Shown piece after piece: positions 8,831 to 15,854 of a stretch of 35,105 bases of DNA (positions are counted from its first letter, which is position 1; each line of letters starts with the position of its first letter). Position numbers and translations under genes: made by a program. Source of the DNA: Verrucomicrobiota bacterium (GTDB taxonomy: Bacteria; Verrucomicrobiota; Verrucomicrobiia; Methylacidiphilales; UBA1321); NCBI GenBank assembly GCA_013286145.1, contig JABDGH010000021.1, forward strand, positions 169 to 35,273. The letters are read 5' to 3'. The notes beneath the pieces are model-generated. The model saw nothing but the letters and a program-made list of their open reading frames with translations. It had not been told where the DNA came from and did not search any database.

Positions 8831-8860
8831 AAAGTATCCATTATAAATCACTATTGCAAT
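8831..8860 (-). promoter_or_regulatory. Conserved upstream element, copy 1 (AAAGTATCCA-N12-ATTGCAAT)
   Basis: AAAGTATCCA (8831-8840), 12 variable bases, then the palindrome ATTGCAAT (8853-8860). Exactly the same two blocks with the same spacing occur at 11761-11790 upstream of the paralogue. It lies about 90 bp upstream of the start codon. Read on the minus strand it could be an AraC-type operator overlapping a promoter. Confidence 0.65.
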
Positions 8861-9145
8861 AGCTTCTTTGGCTAAATACATATAATATCCGGCTACATAA
8901 AATGATGGCCGGAGTTGCATCTTTATTTGTAAGAGTCTTTCTATTATAGACTTGTAAATTAAAATCACCTCATGCCAGCATGTCGTGTTGCTACACGGAA
9001 CTAAAAACTGGCTCCCCGATTTATTGCCCCGAGCCGTTCAGGGTTTTATTGGTTTAAATTGAATGAATATCAAAATCGAACCGGAGCTTTTTATGATTAT
9101 CAATTCAGTTCCATAACTCGAAAAATGGCATTTGTTACTTAGCCT
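8861..9145 (+). pseudogene. Decayed remnant of AraC-family regulator (N-terminal part)
   Basis: This AT-rich stretch aligns with the 5' third of the intact AraC gene at 11784. From the shared ATTGCAAT, the landmark CACGGAACTA is 141 bases away here and 142 bases away in the intact copy, and ATGATT(T)AT is a further 99 versus 96 bases. In one frame it reads QHVVLLHGTKNWL, against RHTFRPHGTREWL in the intact protein, then hits a stop codon. About 25 bp appear deleted near 9105-9125, and nothing of the HTH domain remains. It is a non-functional fossil of a duplicated regulator. The rest of the gap to 9212 shows nothing I recognise. Confidence 0.6.
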
Positions 9146-9212
9146 ATTTTATTTTTTTGCTGGGTTACAAAACGCACCAGTATTCGGCCATAAGCCTCGA
9201 AGGGTATAAACA

Positions 9213-9246
9213 AAACAATCACCGCCCTCACGGGCGGTGGTTGTTT
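9213..9246 (-). terminator. Strong intrinsic terminator of beta-helix gene 2
   Basis: A 15-bp stem (AAACAATCACCGCCC / GGGCGGTGGTTGTTT, one G-T pair) with a TCAC loop lies 26 bp beyond the stop of the second beta-helix gene. It is clearly homologous to the hairpin at 6312-6345, so the terminator was duplicated together with the gene. Confidence 0.85.
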
Positions 9247-9271
9247 ACTTCCCCAATCAATGACCCCAAAT

Positions 9272-11662
9272 TTACGGCAAGGCGCTGTTGATGACGATAT
9301 TGTCGATCAGGTAGGTGGCTGTATCCGTTTTCGTGAAGTAGCCAATGAAGTCGCCCATGGTACTGGTCGATCCGTTGGTAGCAGCCGAATTGTCGAACAA
9401 CTTGGTATTGCCCACCCATAGCGAGGTCGAGGCATTGTTGAGTGACTGACTGCTTCCATCCGGTCCATGGTAACTCTGGGTCGATCCCGATTTGTTGAGA
9501 TACCAGTTGATGGTGTTGATCGTTCCATTCGCCGAGTAGGCGGTGGTCGATTGGCTGCCCCCGACGTCGAACTTGATCTTATTGGCACCGGCACCGTCCA
9601 CGTTAAGGCTGGCGAACTGATCAACGCCGTTGGCACCGCCATACTGGACCGTATGCAGGTGATTCACCTGAAACGTCATGATGCTGGCCAAGGCCTGATT
9701 AACGGTCACTCCCAGGTCGAAGCTGACCTGTAGCACCGTAGGCGGACCCGCCAAGTCAGTTGTGCGATTAAAGCTGGCGCTTGCATTGGTACTGGCACCG
9801 ATGCGCACGATCTGAAGTTGATTGCTGCCGTTGATCGACCATGTACCTCCGCACGATTGCGCCTGAATTGCGTTAAACTGCCCCGTCGTGGGACTTGAGA
9901 GATTAATGTAATTGCTCAAGGTCGTGGAACTACTGAAGTTCTGGCTGAAGACGCTGGCAGTGGAGACGGTCACCGTCAGGGTAACCGTTCCCGCGTTTTT
10001 GTTTCCAAATGCATCATACGAATTCACCGTAATCACATTGGCACCTGTCGTGAGCGCGATGCCGTTGGCCGTCCAGCTCGCTGTTCCGGATGCCGTGCCG
10101 CTTCCACCGGCGCTGTTGCTCCATGTCACCGAGGTCACTCCAACGTCGTCGCTGGCTGTGCCGCCGAGGTTGATGGTTGTGCCTGTGGTGCTGTAGGTCG
10201 AACCGCTGGTCGGCGAGGTGATCGCTACCGTGGGCTGCACGTTATCGTGCTGCACCGCTCCGATATCGTAACTGCCAGAGGGCCTGGAGCGACCATAAAT
10301 ATCGGTCGCTGTCTGCGTGAGGGTTGTACCCACCCCGATCAGGGATCCCCCCGAGCTGGGATAGAACGATACCAAGTCAAGCAGGTAACCTGCGGGTAAG
10401 GCTCCACCCTGATAACCCGTCCCCTGCAGTCCGCCATTAATATTTACATTATTGGACGCATTGAGGGTGGCATGCGGATTACTGTTATCCTCATAAAGAG
10501 ACCCGTGCGTATTGTTGTCATGGATGATGTTCTGGTAAGCAAAACAATTTTCCAGATCAGTAGTATATTCATGGCCGTCATTGCCAACCATGGTGCCCAA
10601 AACCAAGAGTGGAGTGATGTAGCTATTAGACACGTCATACTTGTCGCCGCAGGTCCAATTCAGGATATGGTTGTTGCCGCCATAAACCGGTATCGTGGCT
10701 GTTTCAGCCAGGAGGGCCGTATCCATTCGTGAATCGATGCCGCCATAGTGGATCGAAGAATAATCGATGATATTATAAAAATAAGAATCAGCGATGGTGC
10801 TAATACTGGTATTCCACATCCGGGAGATATAGCCCCAACCGCCAACACGGATGAAATTCCGGACGGTACCGTTACCAGCGGAAATCATCAAAATGCCGGA
10901 ATCACCACCGGTGAGGTCGGTAGTTCCCGAGACATTCCAATTATCGAAGAGAAAATTATAGTTCGAGCAGCCTCTTACCTGAATTTCGTTCCTGGTGCCA
11001 TCGCGAATACTGATAATGTTTTTACAGGTAAGGCCGATGGTGACGTTGTGATAGGTTATCGGGCTGTCATAAGTTCCATCAAAAATATTGCTCCCGCCGA
11101 GAACCTTGGCCGTATCAAGTGTTACATTATAAAACTGCGTCGTGGCGGGCGTTCCCGTATAGGTAATATAATTGCCTGCACCTTCAATCGCAGATCCGCA
11201 ATGATCGAAGAGGAAACCCTTGATGGTAATATTCTGAACATTGGGGCTGGTGGAGGAATCTGTGAAAACGGAATGCGTTCCTGTGCAGGTGAAGCCATAC
11301 GTCACCCCTGACAGAACGGTGCCGTCAAACGTGACGTTGATATCGGCGCCGATCGTTACGGTATTGGTGATGGTAACACCCCCGGTTGCTGGAACGATGG
11401 TGAGGCCGGTCAGGTTCTTGAACTTGATTGTTCCTCCATAGGTGCCTGTTTTGATTATGACCGTGTCTCCGGATGACACACCAATCTGGGACATGCTTTC
11501 CAAATCGAGATTCCCAGTGCCCGATCCAAACAGTGTGGTCAGGGCTTGAGCTTGGGTCAGCGAAAGAACTAACAGAATAACGGGTAACAAACATTTTGGT
11601 AACCAGGAGCAAATCGAAACGATTTGTTCCCGAACGACGGTGGAGGCGGGTTTTGTTGTCAT
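9272..11662 (-). CDS. Secreted beta-helix surface protein with Ig-like domain, copy 2
   Basis: A 796-residue paralogue of the 6373-8742 product with the same architecture: signal peptide 1-40 (REQIVSICSWLPKCLLPVILL...AQA), parallel beta-helix-like region to TDIYGRSRPSGSYDIGAVQHD, one bacterial Ig-like domain (PTVAITSPTSGSTY...TLTVTV), and the C-terminal beta-sandwich module ending IDNIVINSALP. The signal peptide and Ig domain are nearly identical between copies, at DNA level too (7201-7320 versus 10100-10219), while the beta-helix and C-terminal modules have diverged. This pattern fits duplication followed by diversifying change in the exposed region or by local gene conversion. An intact AraC regulator is divergently transcribed upstream. 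No anchor or enzyme motif is seen. Confidence 0.8.
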   Translation of the reverse strand: MTTKPASTVVREQIVSICSWLPKCLLPVILLVLSLTQAQALTTLFGSGTGNLDLESMSQIGVSSGDTVIIKTGTYGGTIKFKNLTGLTIVPATGGVTITNTVTIGADINVTFDGTVLSGVTYGFTCTGTHSVFTDSSTSPNVQNITIKGFLFDHCGSAIEGAGNYITYTGTPATTQFYNVTLDTAKVLGGSNIFDGTYDSPITYHNVTIGLTCKNIISIRDGTRNEIQVRGCSNYNFLFDNWNVSGTTDLTGGDSGILMISAGNGTVRNFIRVGGWGYISRMWNTSISTIADSYFYNIIDYSSIHYGGIDSRMDTALLAETATIPVYGGNNHILNWTCGDKYDVSNSYITPLLVLGTMVGNDGHEYTTDLENCFAYQNIIHDNNTHGSLYEDNSNPHATLNASNNVNINGGLQGTGYQGGALPAGYLLDLVSFYPSSGGSLIGVGTTLTQTATDIYGRSRPSGSYDIGAVQHDNVQPTVAITSPTSGSTYSTTGTTINLGGTASDDVGVTSVTWSNSAGGSGTASGTASWTANGIALTTGANVITVNSYDAFGNKNAGTVTLTVTVSTASVFSQNFSSSTTLSNYINLSSPTTGQFNAIQAQSCGGTWSINGSNQLQIVRIGASTNASASFNRTTDLAGPPTVLQVSFDLGVTVNQALASIMTFQVNHLHTVQYGGANGVDQFASLNVDGAGANKIKFDVGGSQSTTAYSANGTINTINWYLNKSGSTQSYHGPDGSSQSLNNASTSLWVGNTKLFDNSAATNGSTSTMGDFIGYFTKTDTATYLIDNIVINSALP

Positions 11663-11760
11663 GTTTTTTTATGGTTTTTGCAGAGATGACTTTTTTACGG
11701 ACTGTGGATTTGTTTTTCGGTTTGGAGCCTTTCAGGAAAACGAGGACTGAAGGGAGCGTC

Positions 11761-11790
11761 AAAGTATCCAATATCAAAAATAATTGCAAT
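11761..11790 (-). promoter_or_regulatory. Conserved upstream element, copy 2
   Basis: AAAGTATCCA (11761-11770), 12 bases, ATTGCAAT (11783-11790), identical in both blocks and in spacing to 8831-8860. It lies ~100 bp upstream of the beta-helix gene start and directly at the 5' end of the divergent AraC gene, the expected place for a shared and possibly autoregulatory operator. Confidence 0.65.
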
Positions 11791-12683
11791 TGACGTTCCG
11801 AGGAAAAATATGTAATCCACGAGGATTGAAAATTCCTTCCGGAGCCATTTCGTATTGCCCACAGGTGCTCACTCTCACAGCGGCCTATTTTAAAAATATC
11901 TCCACCCGGCATACCTTTCGCCCTCACGGAACTAGAGAATGGCTTCTTATATGTACGCTACGAGGATCAGGAGTTTATCAAGTTGAAGGTGGAAAATTTC
12001 AGAGCAAGGCTGGGGATATCATGATTTATCGTCCCGGAGTTCTTCAGAATTACCGGTTTGGAAAGTGGGGTTATCTCGTGGCACATTTTGTTCCAAGGCC
12101 GGAATGGTTCTCATGTTTGCATTGGCCTGAAATTGCCCCGGGCTTGATGAAGCTGGAGCTTACCGATGCGAAGTTGCGGCGGCGGGTGACGGATCGGCTT
12201 CAAGATATGGTTCGATTTTATGTGAGTTTACAGCCGAGGAATGAGATGTTGGGCATGAATGCGCTTGAAGAGGTTTTGCTTTGGTGTGATTCGATTAATC
12301 CTCTGCAGATTTCCTCGCAAATTGATTCGCGTATCCAAAAAGCGATGGAGTTCCTTTCCACCCATCTGGGCGAATCTTTTTCGGATGAGAACGTGGCTCA
12401 TGCAGCCGGGGTGTCGGCGGCGCATCTGCGGTACCTTTTTCGCAGGCATGGCTACGACTCGCCTCGAACATTTCAGGAAAAATTACGCATGCGACGCGCG
12501 CAGGATCTATTGGATATTTCGCATCAAACCATCGGCGAAATCGCTTCAGAAGTGGGGTATGACGATCCCCTTTACTTCTCTGTGCGTTTCAAGAAAAACA
12601 TCGGCGAAAGCCCTCGTGCTTTTAGAAAACGGGGGGCTGGACATGGAAACATATCCCCGGTCGATTCTCTGCGCAAAAAATAG
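11784..12683 (+). CDS. AraC-family transcriptional regulator
   Basis: A cupin-type N-terminal sensor domain (HTFRPHGTREWLLICTLRGSGVYQVEGGKFQSKAGDIMIYRPGVLQNY) is followed by a double helix-turn-helix AraC/XylS DNA-binding domain in the last ~100 residues (ESFSDENVAHAAGVSAAHLRYLFRRH and QTIGEIASEVGYDDPLYFSVRFKKNIGESPRAFRKR). This family usually senses sugars and activates nearby genes. The start is unclear: the longest frame begins at TTG 11784, inside the conserved element; a GAGGA at 11800 is not suitably placed for any in-frame ATG. TTG 11826 or GTG 11865 are alternatives. It is transcribed divergently from beta-helix gene 2, its likely target (inference). A decayed copy lies at 8861-9145. 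Confidence 0.88.
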   Translation: MQLTFRGKICNPRGLKIPSGAISYCPQVLTLTAAYFKNISTRHTFRPHGTREWLLICTLRGSGVYQVEGGKFQSKAGDIMIYRPGVLQNYRFGKWGYLVAHFVPRPEWFSCLHWPEIAPGLMKLELTDAKLRRRVTDRLQDMVRFYVSLQPRNEMLGMNALEEVLLWCDSINPLQISSQIDSRIQKAMEFLSTHLGESFSDENVAHAAGVSAAHLRYLFRRHGYDSPRTFQEKLRMRRAQDLLDISHQTIGEIASEVGYDDPLYFSVRFKKNIGESPRAFRKRGAGHGNISPVDSLRKK

Positions 12684-12691
12684 AGGTGGAT

Positions 12692-12707
12692 AAGTCCTAA
12701 AGGACTT
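12692..12707. terminator. Possible bidirectional terminator between convergent genes
   Basis: The inverted repeat AAGTCC-TAAA-GGACTT lies between the AraC stop (12683) and the convergent oxidoreductase, whose TAG stop falls inside the loop. There is no long U-run, so it may be weak. Confidence 0.35.
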
Positions 12708-13716
12708 GTCCCTTGTTTTTCAAAATGCGCTCCATCAGCTTCCACGTGCACAGAGCAGCTTGAGGAGTGGCCCAGGCTTGGGATTTTCCCAGCAAACATT
12801 CCACCACGTTTTCCAGGAGACCCTGCTGCACGTGTTCGCTAAAAAAATTATCGTCCGATAGGAGTGTCATCGAGGTATCCCCGCTTTTCTCCCATTTCAG
12901 TGGATCCAGATTAAAAACGCCAAAAGAAAGCGACCCTTTTTCTCCCTGGATATGCATGCGATCCTGGCGCTCACCTGCATTGGAGAAATTGAAATCCAGT
13001 TCAATCTGGGGTTGTCCCGGTGCCGTCAGGCAGGCCTGGGCATAATCGGCCACTTCACCCTGACCGCTTCTGTTCCCCGCGACGCATGATTTCAACTCAA
13101 GGACTCCAAACCAAAAATCGAACAAGTCGAGGACGTGACTTCCCAAATCAATAAAAAGGCCGCCTCCGGAAATGAGCGGATCGAGCCGCCAGTCCGTCGA
13201 TTGCAATTGCTGGTTGGAAGCGAAGCTATAATGAACGCTTTCCACTTTTCCCAGGATGCCCTCGGACAAAAGCTCCCCGACTTTCCTGAATTTTCGAAGC
13301 CCCCGGCGGTAATAAGCGGGAAAAAGGGGTAAACCTGCCTGCTCAAAAGCTTCAATAAGTTCCTGCGCATCGGAGGAGGAAGAACCCATCGGCTTTTCCA
13401 CATAGCAGGGTTTCCCGGCCTGGGCGGACAGTCGCCCCAATTCAAGATGAGCACCGGGAGGGCTTGCGACGTACACGGCATCGACTTCAGGATCGGCCAG
13501 CAACTCGGAGGCGGTTCCATACCATCGAGGCACGCCATGTCTCTGCGCATAATCGCGGGCCTTTTCTGCATCGCGTCGCATGACGGCTTTCAGCGTGCTT
13601 CCTGTTATTTTACGCAGTGCAGGGCCGCTTTTTCTTTCCGTGACATCGCCGCAACCGAGAATTCCCCAGCGGATCAAGCCGGTGAATGGCTTCTTTTCAA
13701 GTTCACTCACGCGCAT
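12697..13716 (-). CDS. Gfo/Idh/MocA-family NAD(P)-dependent oxidoreductase
   Basis: A sugar or inositol dehydrogenase-type enzyme of 339 residues. The N-terminal Rossmann fold shows GILGCGDV (18-25) and the family motif E107-K108-P109 (CYVEKPMG), whose lysine is catalytic in this family. The C-terminal alpha/beta domain has SGGGLFIDLGSHVLDLFDF, where the GSHxxD pattern supplies the usual active-site histidine. I chose ATG 13716 because it is just before the Rossmann strand; the longer frame to 13872 would run back into the upstream kinase gene. It follows the hybrid kinase by 67 bp on the same strand. The substrate is not readable; myo-inositol or aldose derivatives are typical. Confidence 0.87.
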   Translation of the reverse strand: MRVSELEKKPFTGLIRWGILGCGDVTERKSGPALRKITGSTLKAVMRRDAEKARDYAQRHGVPRWYGTASELLADPEVDAVYVASPPGAHLELGRLSAQAGKPCYVEKPMGSSSSDAQELIEAFEQAGLPLFPAYYRRGLRKFRKVGELLSEGILGKVESVHYSFASNQQLQSTDWRLDPLISGGGLFIDLGSHVLDLFDFWFGVLELKSCVAGNRSGQGEVADYAQACLTAPGQPQIELDFNFSNAGERQDRMHIQGEKGSLSFGVFNLDPLKWEKSGDTSMTLLSDDNFFSEHVQQGLLENVVECLLGKSQAWATPQAALCTWKLMERILKNKGQVL

Positions 13717-13783
13717 CAGTTTGACCGGATGATCAGACAGAGGCAAGCAATGGAGCGTCCCGGACAGTTGTTTAAGTTTATTC

Positions 13784-15349
13784 CTACGCTGGCTTAGCCT
13801 GCGGCGCATCCAGCATCTCGCGCACTTTGTGGACAAGCGTTGCGATGGCATAAGGTTTGGGCAGAAATTCAACTCCTGGATGGAGTACTCCCTCGTGGGT
13901 AATGGCGTCGGGCGTGTAACCTGACGTGAAAAGGATTTTGAGATCGGGATAAGCTGCTTTCAGCGCCTCCGCCATCTCCTTGCCGCCCATCAGGGGCATG
14001 ATGACATCGGTGATTACCAAATCAAGGGGCTTTCCCTTGAGATCACGAACCATGCGCAGCCCTTCCTGGCCGTTATTTGCGCGCAACACATTGTAGCCCT
14101 GTGTTTCCAACACGGCGCAAGCCATGTGCCGTACGGACGGCTCATCCTCGACAACCAACACCATTTCCGTCCCGCGTGGCAGTGCCCCGGTTTCGATTGG
14201 TTTTGCCGCAATATCAAGCGGCTGCTCAATCCGTGGAAAATAAATCTTAAAGGTCGTGCCTCTGTCAATCTCACTGCAAACATCGATATGACCGCCAGAT
14301 AGTTGAACGATGGTCTGGCAGGTTGTCAGGCCCAAACCGGTGCCCTTGCCCGGGGGTTTCGTGGTGAAAAATGCTTCAAATAAATGCGCTTTGACTTTGT
14401 CGGTCATCCCGGTTCCCGTGTCGCTGACACTGAGCATCACGTAATTGCCGGGAATTGTGCCCGTATGCGTGGATACGTAGTTTTCATCAAGAGTGACATT
14501 GGCGGTGGCGATGGTGAGTTTGCCGCCGTGGGGCATAGCATCGCGGGCATTGACGGCCATATTCATCAGCACTTGTCCGACATAGCCGGGGTCGGCCTTG
14601 ATGCGTCCGATTTGTTTTTCTGGAACAAGCGTCATTTCGATGTTCGCGTCGATGAGCCGTCGCAACATTTTGTCGAGGTCATGCACCACGTCATTGAGGT
14701 CAAGCACGACCGATTGCACCGTTTGTTTGCTGCTGAAGATGAGCAGTTGCCGTGTCAACCCCGTAGCGCGTTCCGTCGCGCACCGGATCTCCTCGGTATA
14801 GGTTCGCAGCAGACTGTCCGGGTCAAGTTCTGACGAGATCAATTCGCTGTAAGCCAGGATGACCCCGAGAATATTATTAAAGTCATGGGCCACGCCGCCA
14901 GCGAGCTGGCCGATCACGTCCATTTTTTGCCCTTCGATAAATTGCGCCTCCAGACGCTGGCGTTCGGCTCGTACCTCGACTTCCTGCATCGCACGGCGCA
15001 CCGCCGGACCAAGCCGGGCGAGACGTCCCTTCAGGACATAATCGGTCGCACCGTTCTGGAGCGACTCAATCGCCAGTTCCTCACCCAGTGTCCCGGACAC
15101 AAAGATAAGGGGCAGGTCGGGCCGCTCGGTATGGGCGATTTTCAAAGCCGACAACCCGTCAAATGAGGGCAATGAAAAATCAGAAAGGATCAAATCAATG
15201 CCACCATGTTCGAGTGCCGCCACAAAATCATCATGGGTTTGCACGCGGTTGGTCGTACACGTGATACCCTCGTCTTTCAGGGTAGCTTGAATAAGTGCCG
15301 CATCGTTTACATCATCTTCCAAGTGCAGGATGTGGAGCGGAAATTTCAT
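13784..15349 (-). CDS. Hybrid sensor histidine kinase, REC-HisKA-HATPase-REC
   Basis: A soluble 521-residue phosphorelay protein with no membrane segment. The first receiver domain (residues 5-125) has phospho-acceptor Asp57 (LILSDFSLP) and a terminal lysine in YVLKGRL. The dimerisation domain carries the H-box GGVAHDFNN with phospho-accepting His155. The ATPase domain has the N-box [11 protein letters not shown] (Asn267), G1 SDTGTGM and G2 GKGTGLGL. A second receiver (396-512) has Asp448 (LVITDVIMP). It belongs to the 'VAHDFNN' kinase subfamily, as does the product at 23792. It follows the single receiver gene by 40 bp, so the PAS kinase, the receiver and this protein probably form one pathway. 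Confidence 0.92.
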   Translation of the reverse strand: MKFPLHILHLEDDVNDAALIQATLKDEGITCTTNRVQTHDDFVAALEHGGIDLILSDFSLPSFDGLSALKIAHTERPDLPLIFVSGTLGEELAIESLQNGATDYVLKGRLARLGPAVRRAMQEVEVRAERQRLEAQFIEGQKMDVIGQLAGGVAHDFNNILGVILAYSELISSELDPDSLLRTYTEEIRCATERATGLTRQLLIFSSKQTVQSVVLDLNDVVHDLDKMLRRLIDANIEMTLVPEKQIGRIKADPGYVGQVLMNMAVNARDAMPHGGKLTIATANVTLDENYVSTHTGTIPGNYVMLSVSDTGTGMTDKVKAHLFEAFFTTKPPGKGTGLGLTTCQTIVQLSGGHIDVCSEIDRGTTFKIYFPRIEQPLDIAAKPIETGALPRGTEMVLVVEDEPSVRHMACAVLETQGYNVLRANNGQEGLRMVRDLKGKPLDLVITDVIMPLMGGKEMAEALKAAYPDLKILFTSGYTPDAITHEGVLHPGVEFLPKPYAIATLVHKVREMLDAPQAKPA

Positions 15350-15389
15350 TTTTTGATCCCTTTCTTCCCGGAGAAACGATCTCAGCAGC

Positions 15390-15848
15390 TTAAATCAAAG
15401 TCTCGTCTTTTCCTGTGTCTGGTGGCGGTTCGTTAACTGCCGCCCAAAAAATGCCGAGCTGTTTGACTGCTTTTGCAAATTCGCCAAAATCGACGGGCTT
15501 TACCACGTAGGCGTTGACGCCGTGCTCGTAACACTCGACCAAGTCGGGTGTCTCGCGTGAGGAGGAAAGCACCACGATGGGTATGGTCTTCAGGCTTTTG
15601 TCGGACTTGATGACCTTCAATACTTCCAGCCCATCGACCTTCGGCATCTTGAGATCAAGCAGCACCGCAACGGGATTACCGCCCGTACGCCCTTCGAATT
15701 TTTCCCGGCAATAAAGATAATCGAGCGCCTGTTCGCCGTCGTGGACGATGAAAATCTTGTTGGCTAGGTTATACTCTTCCAACGCGGCCATGGTTAGTTT
15801 TGCGTCACGTGGATCGTCTTCTGCAATCAGGATATGTCTTAGGTTCAT
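15390..15848 (-). CDS. Rcp1-like single-domain response regulator
   Basis: A receiver-only protein of 152 residues. The acidic pocket is EDD (10-12), the phospho-acceptor Asp65 lies in VLLDLKMPKVDG, and the conserved lysine is in YVVKPVDF. The insertion LYCREKFEGRTGGNP before beta-3 is typical of Rcp1-like regulators that pair with phytochrome-type kinases. It starts 6 bp after the stop of the upstream PAS kinase, whose catalytic core is of the matching bacteriophytochrome-like type, so it is very likely that kinase's direct partner. It lacks an output domain and may pass phosphate to the downstream hybrid protein. Confidence 0.92.
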   Translation of the reverse strand: MNLRHILIAEDDPRDAKLTMAALEEYNLANKIFIVHDGEQALDYLYCREKFEGRTGGNPVAVLLDLKMPKVDGLEVLKVIKSDKSLKTIPIVVLSSSRETPDLVECYEHGVNAYVVKPVDFGEFAKAVKQLGIFWAAVNEPPPDTGKDETLI

Positions 15849-15854
15849 TTGTTT

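Noticed and set aside
13717-13872. Extended N-terminus of the oxidoreductase up to 13872
   Set aside because: It would overlap the end of the upstream kinase gene and adds residues unlike the family; the ATG at 13716 fits the Rossmann start.
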